Shown here in pieces: positions 1 through 6,278 of a stretch of 17,395 bases of DNA; within the stretch, counting starts at the first letter, position 1, and each line of letters opens with the position of its first letter. The translations under genes and the position numbers were made by a program. The notes under the pieces were generated by a model. The model had not been told where the DNA came from. It did no database searches and saw only the letters and a list, made by a program, of their open reading frames with translations. The DNA is taken from NCBI GenBank assembly GCA_002688335.1, contig NZCQ01000007.1, positions 1 through 17,395 on the forward strand. The letters are read 5' to 3'. Source of the DNA: Candidatus Pacearchaeota archaeon (GTDB lineage Archaea > Nanobdellota > Nanobdellia > Pacearchaeales > GW2011-AR1).

Positions 1-9
1 ATAAATGTC

Positions 10-24
10 ATTTGCGAAGCAAAT
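10..24. repeat. Perfect hairpin with C-GAA-G triloop
   Basis: ATTTGC (10-15) pairs with GCAAAT (19-24) around a GAA loop. The core GCGAAGC belongs to the C(GNA)G triloop class, known to make unusually stable DNA mini-hairpins. It lies upstream of the first gene and no function can be read from it. Related hairpins occur at 52-68 and 8569-8587. Confidence 0.7.
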
Positions 25-42
25 CAAGGCAAAGTTCTTCTT

Positions 43-78
43 AGAGAATGAGAAAAACGGAGTTTTTCAAAGTTCTCT
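43..78. repeat. Compound hairpin with C-GGA-G triloop
   Basis: GAAAAAC (52-58) pairs perfectly with GTTTTTC (62-68) around a GGA loop. An outer AGAGAA (43-48) pairs with TTCTCT (73-78). The octamer AAAGTTCT also occurs twice (31-38 and 70-77). It sits between the window edge and the TATA box of the first gene. Confidence 0.65.
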
Positions 79-93
79 ATAGATAGTAATAAA

Positions 94-101
94 ATTTATT
101 A
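94..101 (+). promoter_or_regulatory. TATA-like box of the 125-493 gene
   Basis: ATTTATTA lies 24-31 bp before the ATG at 125. That is the archaeal spacing for a leaderless transcript, and no clear Shine-Dalgarno site precedes the ATG. Confidence 0.45.
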
Positions 102-124
102 ATGGATGAAATTCATAAGAGATA

Positions 125-493
125 ATGAGATCAATTGAAGAAAGAGTAAGGTCATTTGAGAGAGAAATAAATAGCGATTATAAACCTTATTTCAGCCCTT
201 ATGCCATCTTAGTTAAAGATCCAAAAGAGATTAAAGATGGAGAAGATATCATCTTCATTAAAAAGGAGGAAACTTTATTATATGCAAACTTAAATAATGT
301 TAATGGTGATTCTGAAACAAAAAGTGTGACTTTTTTTGCTTCCCAATATAAAATTTGGGTTAATGCAAATGCAAGGTTTAAATTAAAAAAGTTAAGAGAA
401 AATAGAACTGGAATTTTATCTTTTGATGACATTATAGAGTCTAGAGTTTTTAGACTAGATAAGGATCTCCTGAGTAAAAATTGTTTGCCATAG
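125..493 (+). CDS. Hypothetical protein (122 aa)
   Basis: This is a 122-residue soluble protein of unrecognised family. It is lysine-rich and charged, with an N-terminal segment likely to be helical (about residues 3-15), followed by mixed strand-forming stretches such as AILVKDP and EDIIFIKKEE. There is no signal peptide or membrane segment. The ATG at 125 is supported by a TATA-like box 24-31 bp upstream. The gene is convergent with the acs/DUF4389 operon; the two stops are about 42 bp apart. Its fairly dense codon content and promoter argue for a real gene, but I cannot assign a function. Confidence 0.6.
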   Translation: MRSIEERVRSFEREINSDYKPYFSPYAILVKDPKEIKDGEDIIFIKKEETLLYANLNNVNGDSETKSVTFFASQYKIWVNANARFKLKKLRENRTGILSFDDIIESRVFRLDKDLLSKNCLP

Positions 494-534
494 TTAATAA
501 GGCCATCATCCTTAGAAGAAATACCTAAAGAAAA

Positions 535-807
535 TCACTTACCAAACTTACTAATATCTTTTTCTAAATTATCAAAAGGAAAAGGTCTTTGATTAGTCAC
601 AAAAGTCATATATCTAAGATAAATATACATCTGAGTATTCCATGTTTCACTAAATTCAGCTAACCCCTTATTTCTTTCTCCAGAAAATATTACAACTATC
701 CAATGTATTACTCCAATAACCTGTATCAAGATTTTCCAAAACCCAAGTATAATTCCAGAGATTATTCCTACAACAATCCTCATCAAGGCTTCTGATCTTT
801 CTCCCAT
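535..807 (-). CDS. DUF4389 family membrane protein (90 aa)
   Basis: A hydrophobic stretch at about residues 9-42 (one or two membrane segments) is followed by the block with EFSETWNTQMYIYLRYMTF and RPFPF, which I recognise as the DUF4389 signature. The molecular role of the family is unknown. The ATG at 807 is preceded by AGAGGTAAG, a good Shine-Dalgarno site formed by the last codons of the upstream gene. One base separates the two genes, so it is almost certainly co-transcribed and translationally coupled with the acetyl-CoA synthetase. It ends in TGA. Confidence 0.75.
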   Translation of the reverse strand: MGERSEALMRIVVGIISGIILGFWKILIQVIGVIHWIVVIFSGERNKGLAEFSETWNTQMYIYLRYMTFVTNQRPFPFDNLEKDISKFGK

Positions 808-808
808 C

Positions 809-2770
809 TTACCTCTTACGAACCATTTTACCTTTATTAACCTTCCCTTTAACCAACTCGGTTATCTCGCCAACACAATCGGGATTCACTAAGGTCATAA
901 GTCCTTTAGGCTCCTCATTATTCAATACATTCTTCAATATCCTTCTCATAATCTTCCCGCTCCTAGTTTTAGGTAAATCTTTCACAACATAAACAAATGA
1001 AGGACGAGCAGTCGGCCCAATCTTATTATCCACGTGCTTCTTCAACCTACCTTCCAAATTCCCAATATCTCTACCCTTTAACACAACAAATGCAACAGGA
1101 ACTTCTCCCTTTATTTTATCAGCTATGGGAACAACAGCACACTCATTAACGGTTTTATATTCATTTATAGCATCTTCCAGTTCTGCAGTAGAAATTCTAT
1201 GCCCTGCAACTTTCATAACATCATCAGTCCTTCCAGTAATCCTAATAAGACCATTAGTAATAAACGCCCCATCACTAGAATCATAATATTTCTTCTTATG
1301 TTTTTTCCAATATCTCCAATAAGTATCTAGATATTTCTTATGATCATTATAAACTCCATGCAACATCCCGGGAGCAAAAGGACCCTCCTGAACCAAAAAG
1401 CCTATATCTTTACCTTTCTTAATTTTCCCTTTATCATCAACAACCAAATGTTTAGTTCCAGGAAAACTCTTACCAGCAACAGTCGGAACAAAAGGACCAA
1501 CTCCAGGAAGCACATTAATCAAAGTCCCTCCAGTTTCTGTCTGCCACCAAGTATCGATAATTGGACATCTCCCCTTTCCTATTTTCTTAAAATACCAATT
1601 CCAAGCATCCTTATCTATCGGTTCACCAACACTACCTAAAACTTTCAAGGATTTCATCCTATGCTTCTTCAAATATTTATCACCGGCTTTCATAAACATC
1701 CTAATAGCAGTGGGAGCAGTGTAAAAAGCACTAACATTATGTTTCTCAATTATCTTCCACCATCTATCAATCTTTGGAAAATCCGGAGAACCTTCATAAA
1801 TCAAGGTAGTAGATCCATTTAACAAAGGACCATAAAAAGCATAAGTATGTCCAGTTATCCAACCGATATCTGCAGTACACCACAAAACATCATTCTCTAG
1901 AAGATTAAAGTTCCACAAACAAGTATACTTAGCGTAAACTGCATAACCACCAGTATCATGAACAACCCCCTTAGGCTTCCCAGTCGTTCCAGAGGTATAT
2001 AAAATAAACAAAGGATCTTCAGATTTCATAGAAACGGGTTCGGACATCAAACCAACACTATCCATCTCCTTATTAAAATCTTTAAATTTAAAACTAAGTG
2101 ACCTAAAAGATTTTCTCAGTCTTGGAACAACAATAACTTTTTTAACAGAAGTTCTATAAACCGCCTTCTTAGCTTTTTTCAAAAGATCTACTTTTTCTCC
2201 TCTTCTATAATATCCATCAGCAGTTATCAACAACTTAGCCTTACCATCTTGGATCCTAGATTTCAAAGCATCAGAAGAAAAAGCACTAAACACAACCGAA
2301 TGAATAGCCCCAATTCTAGTGCAAGCAAGCATAGCAACCAATGCCTCCGGAATCAATGGCAAATAAATTGAAACAATATCTCCCTTTACTATTCCATGTT
2401 TCCTTAAAACATTAGAAAACTTACATACCTTCTGATAAAGCTCGTGATAAGTCCATTTTATTGGCTTCTCATCAATGGGCTCTGGAACAAAAATTAAAGC
2501 AGTTTTATTGCCTTTCTTAAACAAATTCCTATCAAGACAGTTATAAGAAAAATTTAACTCTCCTCCCTTAAACCATTTAAAGTAAGGAAGCTTCTCTTCG
2601 TAAACCTTATCCCACTTCTTATTCCAAACTAACCCCCTTCTAGCTAACTTAGCCCAAAACTTCCTAGGATCCTGACTTTCCTTATAAATCTTCTTATCAA
2701 CCAAAGCTATATCTTTCATAGCCTTGCTAGGCCAATATCTATCACCCTTTTTTACAACATATTTTACCAT
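809..2770 (-). CDS. acsA: Acetyl-CoA synthetase, AMP-forming
   Basis: A full-length (653 aa) member of the ANL adenylating family that activates acetate with ATP and CoA to acetyl-CoA, AMP and PPi. Visible motifs, counted from the ATG at 2770, are the P-loop YTSGTTGKPKG (about 258-268), DTWWQTETGG (about 406-415, including the Trp that shapes the acetyl pocket), the hinge ITGRTDDVMKVAGHR (about 511-525) and C-terminal KTRSGKIMRR, whose Lys (about 606) is the catalytic, often acetylated residue. The usual TGD motif before the hinge reads SSD here. An in-frame start 27 bp further upstream is possible, but GGTGAG just before 2770 favours the shorter form. It leads an operon with DUF4389. Propionyl-CoA synthetase is a less likely reading. 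Confidence 0.92.
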   Translation of the reverse strand: MVKYVVKKGDRYWPSKAMKDIALVDKKIYKESQDPRKFWAKLARRGLVWNKKWDKVYEEKLPYFKWFKGGELNFSYNCLDRNLFKKGNKTALIFVPEPIDEKPIKWTYHELYQKVCKFSNVLRKHGIVKGDIVSIYLPLIPEALVAMLACTRIGAIHSVVFSAFSSDALKSRIQDGKAKLLITADGYYRRGEKVDLLKKAKKAVYRTSVKKVIVVPRLRKSFRSLSFKFKDFNKEMDSVGLMSEPVSMKSEDPLFILYTSGTTGKPKGVVHDTGGYAVYAKYTCLWNFNLLENDVLWCTADIGWITGHTYAFYGPLLNGSTTLIYEGSPDFPKIDRWWKIIEKHNVSAFYTAPTAIRMFMKAGDKYLKKHRMKSLKVLGSVGEPIDKDAWNWYFKKIGKGRCPIIDTWWQTETGGTLINVLPGVGPFVPTVAGKSFPGTKHLVVDDKGKIKKGKDIGFLVQEGPFAPGMLHGVYNDHKKYLDTYWRYWKKHKKKYYDSSDGAFITNGLIRITGRTDDVMKVAGHRISTAELEDAINEYKTVNECAVVPIADKIKGEVPVAFVVLKGRDIGNLEGRLKKHVDNKIGPTARPSFVYVVKDLPKTRSGKIMRRILKNVLNNEEPKGLMTLVNPDCVGEITELVKGKVNKGKMVRKR

Positions 2771-2800
2771 ACTCACCTTTTTTATTATTAAGAACAAAAG

Positions 2801-2812
2801 ATTATTAATAAA
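2801..2812 (-). promoter_or_regulatory. TATA-like box of the acsA operon
   Basis: On the minus strand this reads TTTATTAATAAT, 31-42 bp before the ATG at 2770. It would give a short leader that still includes the GGTGAG ribosome-binding site at 2772-2777. Confidence 0.45.
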
Positions 2813-2833
2813 CCTTTTTCAAAACATAGAAAA

Positions 2834-2841
2834 TAATATAA
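2834..2841 (+). promoter_or_regulatory. TATA-like box of the 49-aa ORF
   Basis: TAATATAA lies 23-30 bp before the ATG at 2864, the spacing for a leaderless archaeal transcript. It supports the short ORF as a real gene. Confidence 0.45.
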
Positions 2842-2863
2842 ACTCCAACAACTACAACACATC

Positions 2864-3013
2864 ATGGAAACAAAACAAATTATGAAAGAAGAGAAGAAAG
2901 AAAGAGACAAACATATTGAAGAAAAAATTAAAAGAGTTCACCAAATTATTAGAGATATACAGAGTGATCCTGAAACTATGGGGCAGGTTAGAAAACTTAC
3001 TGCTAATAAATAG
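2864..3013 (+). CDS. Small charged helical protein (49 aa)
   Basis: A short ORF starting METKQIMKEEKKERDKHIEE and ending LTANK-TAG. It is strongly charged and almost certainly a single long helix or coiled coil; there is no membrane segment. Its start has archaeal TATA spacing and it fills the gap between acsA and the PIN gene. The last 11 bp overlap, tail to tail, the end of the PIN-domain gene on the other strand, so their transcripts are complementary there. The family is unrecognised. It could be a small regulator, but nothing proves a link to the PIN protein. Confidence 0.55.
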   Translation: METKQIMKEEKKERDKHIEEKIKRVHQIIRDIQSDPETMGQVRKLTANK

Positions 3014-3479
3014 AATACTTTCTTTTTAAATCCCTATAATTAAAAAATGTGGGAGCCCTATAACTACGAAGTAAATTAATTTCACCATATGATTTAATTG
3101 CAATAGGATTTTTCATAGTCTTCTCATCATTTGAGACAATCACATCAAAACCCTTAATACTCACACATGCTACTATTCTCAGATCATTCATAAAGTTTAT
3201 ATTATCGCTTTGAACGCCTCCATTTTTCTTATACTCTTTAAAATATTCTTTTGTTAAATCTTCTATTTCTGGAGTAACAGTAATTATGCGATTTGTTGTA
3301 ATATCGTCATATAGATGGACTAATTTCTTAATCTTTCTTAATTCATCACGAATAACTCTAAAATTATGCACCTGAAAACGTTCATCATCTATAATAGCTT
3401 CGGTAATCCTTTCAGAAATCACTACATCATCTTCAACTATTTCTCCATATATGTTTGTATCAAATAAAACTCTTAACAT
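3003..3479 (-). CDS. PIN-domain protein, probable ribonuclease
   Basis: 158 aa, PIN fold. FDTNIYGEI at the N-terminus supplies Asp7, RDELRKI supplies Glu46, FMNDLRIVACV supplies Asp99, and VIVSNDEKT supplies Asp118. This is the four-acidic-residue set that binds metal in VapC-type and related RNases. About 20 residues follow the PIN core. No VapB-like antitoxin gene is adjacent on the same strand; the only close neighbour is the convergent 49-aa ORF, overlapping by 11 bp. A TATA-like TTTAAA element 20-30 bp before the ATG suggests a leaderless message. It may be a stand-alone PIN nuclease rather than a classical toxin. Confidence 0.75.
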   Translation of the reverse strand: MLRVLFDTNIYGEIVEDDVVISERITEAIIDDERFQVHNFRVIRDELRKIKKLVHLYDDITTNRIITVTPEIEDLTKEYFKEYKKNGGVQSDNINFMNDLRIVACVSIKGFDVIVSNDEKTMKNPIAIKSYGEINLLRSYRAPTFFNYRDLKRKYSIY

Positions 3480-3551
3480 ATCTTGCTAAATCATTTTCTA
3501 TTTAAAAATCCTCACAGAAAACAATAAATACCATTATAAATTTACCTAATC

Positions 3552-3647
3552 ATGGAATCAAAAATAGACTGGCTATCCCTAGTTGTTTTATTAATAATAA
3601 TTTTATTAGGAATCTACCTTATAAAAATACTCTACTTTGGAGGATAA
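3552..3647 (+). CDS. Tiny single-pass membrane protein (31 aa)
   Basis: The 31 codons begin MESKIDWLSL and end ILYFGG-TAA. A hydrophobic helix spans about residues 8-28. The ATG is preceded by AT-rich TATA-like sequence (about 3522-3541). The last two glycine codons form the GGAGG ribosome-binding site of the next gene, and one base separates stop from start, so the pair is coupled. Its sequence resembles the first membrane helix of that next protein (SWIDILLIILG), suggesting the two are related or assemble together. Function unknown. Confidence 0.6.
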   Translation: MESKIDWLSLVVLLIIILLGIYLIKILYFGG

Positions 3648-3648
3648 A

Positions 3649-3876
3649 ATGAAAATAAGCTGGATAGACATTTTATTAATTATTTTAGGATTAATATTAG
3701 CTTATCAATTAATCTTAAAAATTCTTGGAGGAAGTTGGCAAACAGAAGCCATAATTATAGGCCTTCTAATGATGAACCTAGGACTAACTTGGAAATTAGC
3801 TTTAAATTTCTACAAATTAGATATGAGATTTAATAGACACATTGATTGGCATAAAACTACTTCTTTCAAAGAATAA
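3649..3876 (+). CDS. Small two-helix membrane protein (75 aa)
   Basis: The start is the ATG at 3649, behind a strong GGAGG at 3639-3643 (the reading frame opens further upstream at a TTG). Helix 1 is about residues 5-25; a GGSWQTEA turn follows, then helix 2 at about 33-53, and a short charged tail containing HIDWHK. Proteins of this layout, with a Gly-Gly-Ser turn and a tail after helix 2, are common uncharacterised membrane proteins in DPANN archaea (recollection of the type, not a family assignment). It is coupled to the 31-aa gene immediately upstream. The function is unknown. Confidence 0.7.
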   Translation: MKISWIDILLIILGLILAYQLILKILGGSWQTEAIIIGLLMMNLGLTWKLALNFYKLDMRFNRHIDWHKTTSFKE

Positions 3877-3898
3877 TATTGATCGCCCATTATAACAT

Positions 3899-4489
3899 CT
3901 ACAAAATAAACTTCCTTTTATCCAGGGTGCCTCTTTCCCACAGCATCTTTGTATATCCCTTATTGTTTATCCATTTCTTAGGAATTCCTAACTCCTTCAA
4001 AACCCTCATAATATTATTCCTAGCAGATTTCATTTCACTTTTAGTTGCAAGATATTCTATCTCCATAAAATAACCCAAATGCTTCACGTAATTAATCTCA
4101 ATATTGATCCTATCGTTCTTTTTATAAACATAAGTTTCATTTCTCTTAGTCTTCCTAACCCACTCTTCAAATCCCAAATCACGAAACAATTCCAATAAGT
4201 TCTCAACCTCTTTCTTACCCTTGAGCTTAAACTCATATTCCTGTTTAACAACAACTTCCTTGGTCCAATATCTTCTCAACCACTTCTTAAAAGTAATCTC
4301 AAAGGTATCTTTCATAGCCCGAATCCTAAAAGCTTTCTTAGGATATTTATCATTAAAACAAATAGCAAAATAATCATCAACCTTCTGACCTTTTTTCTTA
4401 AATCTCGCAATCTTCTTGATTCTATCTCTCAATCCAGCAACCTCATCACTAGGAATCTTAACCTTTGTCTCAACTTCCAACCATGCCAT
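3899..4489 (-). CDS. CYTH-domain protein (CyaB/thiamine-triphosphatase-like)
   Basis: 196 aa. The N-terminal LEVETKVKI carries the ExExK signature that opens the CYTH triphosphate tunnel. Alternating charged strands follow: FRIRAMKDTFEITFKK, VVVKQEYEFKL, RNETYVYKK, INIEINYVKHLGYFMEIEY. CYTH proteins act on triphosphorylated substrates through metal ions (class IV adenylate cyclase, thiamine triphosphatase, inorganic triphosphatase). Which activity applies here cannot be read from the sequence. The start at 4489 (MAWLEVE) places the signature at the usual distance from the N-terminus; a GTG two codons earlier is possible. It is convergent with the small membrane-protein pair. Confidence 0.8.
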   Translation of the reverse strand: MAWLEVETKVKIPSDEVAGLRDRIKKIARFKKKGQKVDDYFAICFNDKYPKKAFRIRAMKDTFEITFKKWLRRYWTKEVVVKQEYEFKLKGKKEVENLLELFRDLGFEEWVRKTKRNETYVYKKNDRINIEINYVKHLGYFMEIEYLATKSEMKSARNNIMRVLKELGIPKKWINNKGYTKMLWERGTLDKRKFIL

Positions 4490-4581
4490 TCTCACTTCTT
4501 TTATGGGACATAAAAATGTTTGAGCTTTATAAAATATCTGATTATCCTATTTTATCCCCTCATAAAAGTAATCTATGTTCA

Positions 4582-4599
4582 TCGAGACATCCCACTCGA
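4582..4599. repeat. Short hairpin downstream of nth
   Basis: TCGAG (4582-4586) pairs with CTCGA (4595-4599) around an 8-base loop. It lies between the nth stop and the CYTH promoter and could help end the nth transcript. It is short and not conclusive. Confidence 0.3.
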
Positions 4600-4612
4600 C
4601 TAATAAATAAAG

Positions 4613-5224
4613 TCATCTTATCTTCTTCACCCCATTCAAAACCTCATTCTTTTCTCTTCTAGAAGTATACTTCTTACCAAATTTAACCAATGTAGGATTC
4701 AATCTTCTCCAATGTCTCTTAGGAAATAATTTCTTCAAATCTTCTTCAATCCGCTCAGGTTTATTATTCTTAGTCCATTTTAAATATTGAGAGATATAAG
4801 AAACATGCGTATCAACACCAATAGCGTCCCCCCCATATTCAGATAAAAAAACATTAGCAGTCTTTCCTCCAACGCCAGGAAGCTCAATTAATTTACCAAA
4901 ATCCATTGGAGGATCTCCCCTATAATTCTCATTCAAAACCTTAGAACAATTCAAAACACGCTTAGCCTTATTTCTATAAAAATTAATTTTCCTAACAAGA
5001 TTTTCAACCTCTTCAACAGATAATTTAGAGATAGATTTAGCATTAGGATATTTCTTAAACATATTCTCACAAACTCTAATTGTCGTTTCATCAAGAGATC
5101 TAGCAGATAAGATAACTGCGATTAAAGTCTGAAACTTACTATCCCACTCCTCAGCCGCCAAACGCATATCTCCTTTAAGTTTTTCTATTTCATGAAATTG
5201 TTTAAGAGCTTTTTTCTGGTTCAT
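4613..5224 (-). CDS. nth: Endonuclease III-like DNA glycosylase, no Fe-S cluster
   Basis: 203 aa of the HhH-GPD superfamily. The helix-hairpin-helix LPGVGGKTANV places the catalytic Lys at 121, and the conserved Asp of GVDTHV is residue 138; both are intact, so base excision with AP-lyase activity is expected. The N-terminal LSARSLDETT corresponds to the usual LSAQTTD block. The C-terminus differs: after KFGKKY the family normally carries four Cys ligands (C-x6-C-x2-C-x5-C), but here the tail KKYTSRREKNEVLNGVKKIR contains none. Endonuclease III relatives without the cluster are known. It has its own TATA-like element (about 5245-5252) and ends in TGA. Confidence 0.88.
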   Translation of the reverse strand: MNQKKALKQFHEIEKLKGDMRLAAEEWDSKFQTLIAVILSARSLDETTIRVCENMFKKYPNAKSISKLSVEEVENLVRKINFYRNKAKRVLNCSKVLNENYRGDPPMDFGKLIELPGVGGKTANVFLSEYGGDAIGVDTHVSYISQYLKWTKNNKPERIEEDLKKLFPKRHWRRLNPTLVKFGKKYTSRREKNEVLNGVKKIR

Positions 5225-5280
5225 AACAAAAAGAAATAATGTAAGTATAAAAATTAGCTGGTTAATTTAACTTCTAATTC

Positions 5281-5589
5281 TTATTTTATCCGATCTCGGA
5301 TCTCAGTTGCATTAAATTTATCTTTCAATCTTTCTGCTTCCTGTTTACACAACCCATATAACTTATCGGCCGCTTCTTCAGGAGTGTGTCTAATAGCCAA
5401 TATATCCGGTACTTGACTAAGATGTTCATCATATCCCTTTATGCCCAAAACTAAATAATGATCATCCAGTTCTATAAATCTCCCCCTAAATTCTTCCCAA
5501 ACATTAACGGGAGAATGTGTTTGAACCCTCACACTATAATCCCAATTTGTAAAACAAAGATTTTGTATATAAATTACGTTATCGCCCAT
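5281..5589 (-). CDS. Hypothetical protein (102 aa)
   Basis: Unrecognised. It is a soluble, acidic protein with a strand-rich first half (YIQNLCFTNWDYSVRVQTHS, then YLVLGIKGYDEH) and a helical C-terminal half from about residue 68 (TPEEAADKLYGLCKQEAERL). The ATG at 5589 has a TATA box (TATTTAAAAT at 5611-5620) 22-31 bp upstream and no Shine-Dalgarno site, so the message is probably leaderless. The gene lies 56 bp upstream of nth on the same strand, but nth has its own TATA-like element, so co-transcription is uncertain. Confidence 0.6.
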   Translation of the reverse strand: MGDNVIYIQNLCFTNWDYSVRVQTHSPVNVWEEFRGRFIELDDHYLVLGIKGYDEHLSQVPDILAIRHTPEEAADKLYGLCKQEAERLKDKFNATEIRDRIK

Positions 5590-5674
5590 ACCAACAATAA
5601 TCAGAAGTCTTATTTAAAATTAATTATAATTAACCAGATTATACAAGAGAGGTAAGTTTAATTTATATTCCATC

Positions 5675-6079
5675 TTATATCAAAAACACCAAGACCTGAA
5701 CCAATCCTATCAAGAATCCAATAATCCCCCCAATCCAAACAAGAAAACCCATTTCTTTCTTCATAACCCTTAAGATTATCTTCTCCAATTCCTCAACACT
5801 CAAGGAATTAATTTGATTCTCAACTGATTTCTTAAAAAAACTAATTATCTTTGCCCCTACAACGGGTATCTTCTCCAATTTCTGAAAATAAGAAGGCATG
5901 ATCTCAGGACTTGCCTCACCAATTCTCTTAGCCAACAACTCCTTACGTTTCGGCAACAGCCCCTGAACCCCAAATATCTTCTTCCTAGGATGAAAAAGCA
6001 TTTTTATAGCAAGATAATTTGTAAAAGCTCCAATAATAAAACCTACGATGGGAATAGCCAAGATTTTTAGATCTATCAT
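5675..6079 (-). CDS. Short DUF445-family membrane protein (134 aa)
   Basis: The N-terminal segment reads LAIPIVGFIIGAFTNYLAIK followed by MLFHPRKKIFGVQGLLPKR, which is the diagnostic opening of DUF445 proteins. A hydrophobic C-terminal helix (about 113-133) closes it, so it is anchored at both ends with a soluble, helical middle. Most DUF445 proteins are clearly longer, so this is a minimal form; their function is unknown. I chose the ATG at 6079 because it puts the membrane helix at the N-terminus. The frame stays open to 6157, but that extension would translate the inverted repeat at 6082-6130. The start codon lies in a bulge of that repeat. Confidence 0.75.
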   Translation of the reverse strand: MIDLKILAIPIVGFIIGAFTNYLAIKMLFHPRKKIFGVQGLLPKRKELLAKRIGEASPEIMPSYFQKLEKIPVVGAKIISFFKKSVENQINSLSVEELEKIILRVMKKEMGFLVWIGGIIGFLIGLVQVLVFLI

Positions 6080-6130
6080 CTGAGTAACCAGGAAACCACA
6101 CCTTTTAAGGTGTGGGGTTACTCTAGATCT
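6069..6130. repeat. Long interrupted inverted repeat over the DUF445 start
   Basis: Three nested perfect arms form one stem: AGATCTA (6069-6075) with TAGATCT (6124-6130), GAGTAACC (6082-6089) with GGTTACTC (6116-6123), and CCACACCTT (6096-6104) with AAGGTGTGG (6107-6115), around a TT loop. That makes 24 pairs. The only interruptions are two 6-base bulges, both on the left arm (6076-6081 and 6090-6095). In the minus-strand RNA the first bulge contains the AUG of the DUF445 gene. Confidence 0.8.
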
Positions 6131-6139
6131 TAAAAACAA

Positions 6140-6179
6140 GGGCCTGTGCCAAACCACACCTTAAAGGGTATAGTGGCCC
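6140..6179. repeat. Second hairpin sharing CCACACCTT
   Basis: GGGCC (6140-6144) pairs with GGCCC (6175-6179), and CCAC-ACC (6154-6160) with GGT-ata-GTGG (6167-6176); the two pairings overlap at the right end and are partly alternative. The nonamer CCACACCTT at 6154-6162 repeats the arm at 6096-6104, so this may be a decayed second copy of the inverted repeat next to it. Confidence 0.45.
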
Positions 6180-6278
6180 ATTGTTTTTTTGATAAAACAA
6201 ATTAAACATCTACTTATAAAAGTCTAACGGATAACTAATAGATTTTTATATACATAAATACTAATAAGGGAAAAGAAA

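Noticed and set aside
6080..6157. N-terminal extension of the DUF445 protein to an upstream ATG
   Set aside because: It would translate the inverted repeat and put a basic, unrelated segment before a family-typical N-terminal membrane helix.
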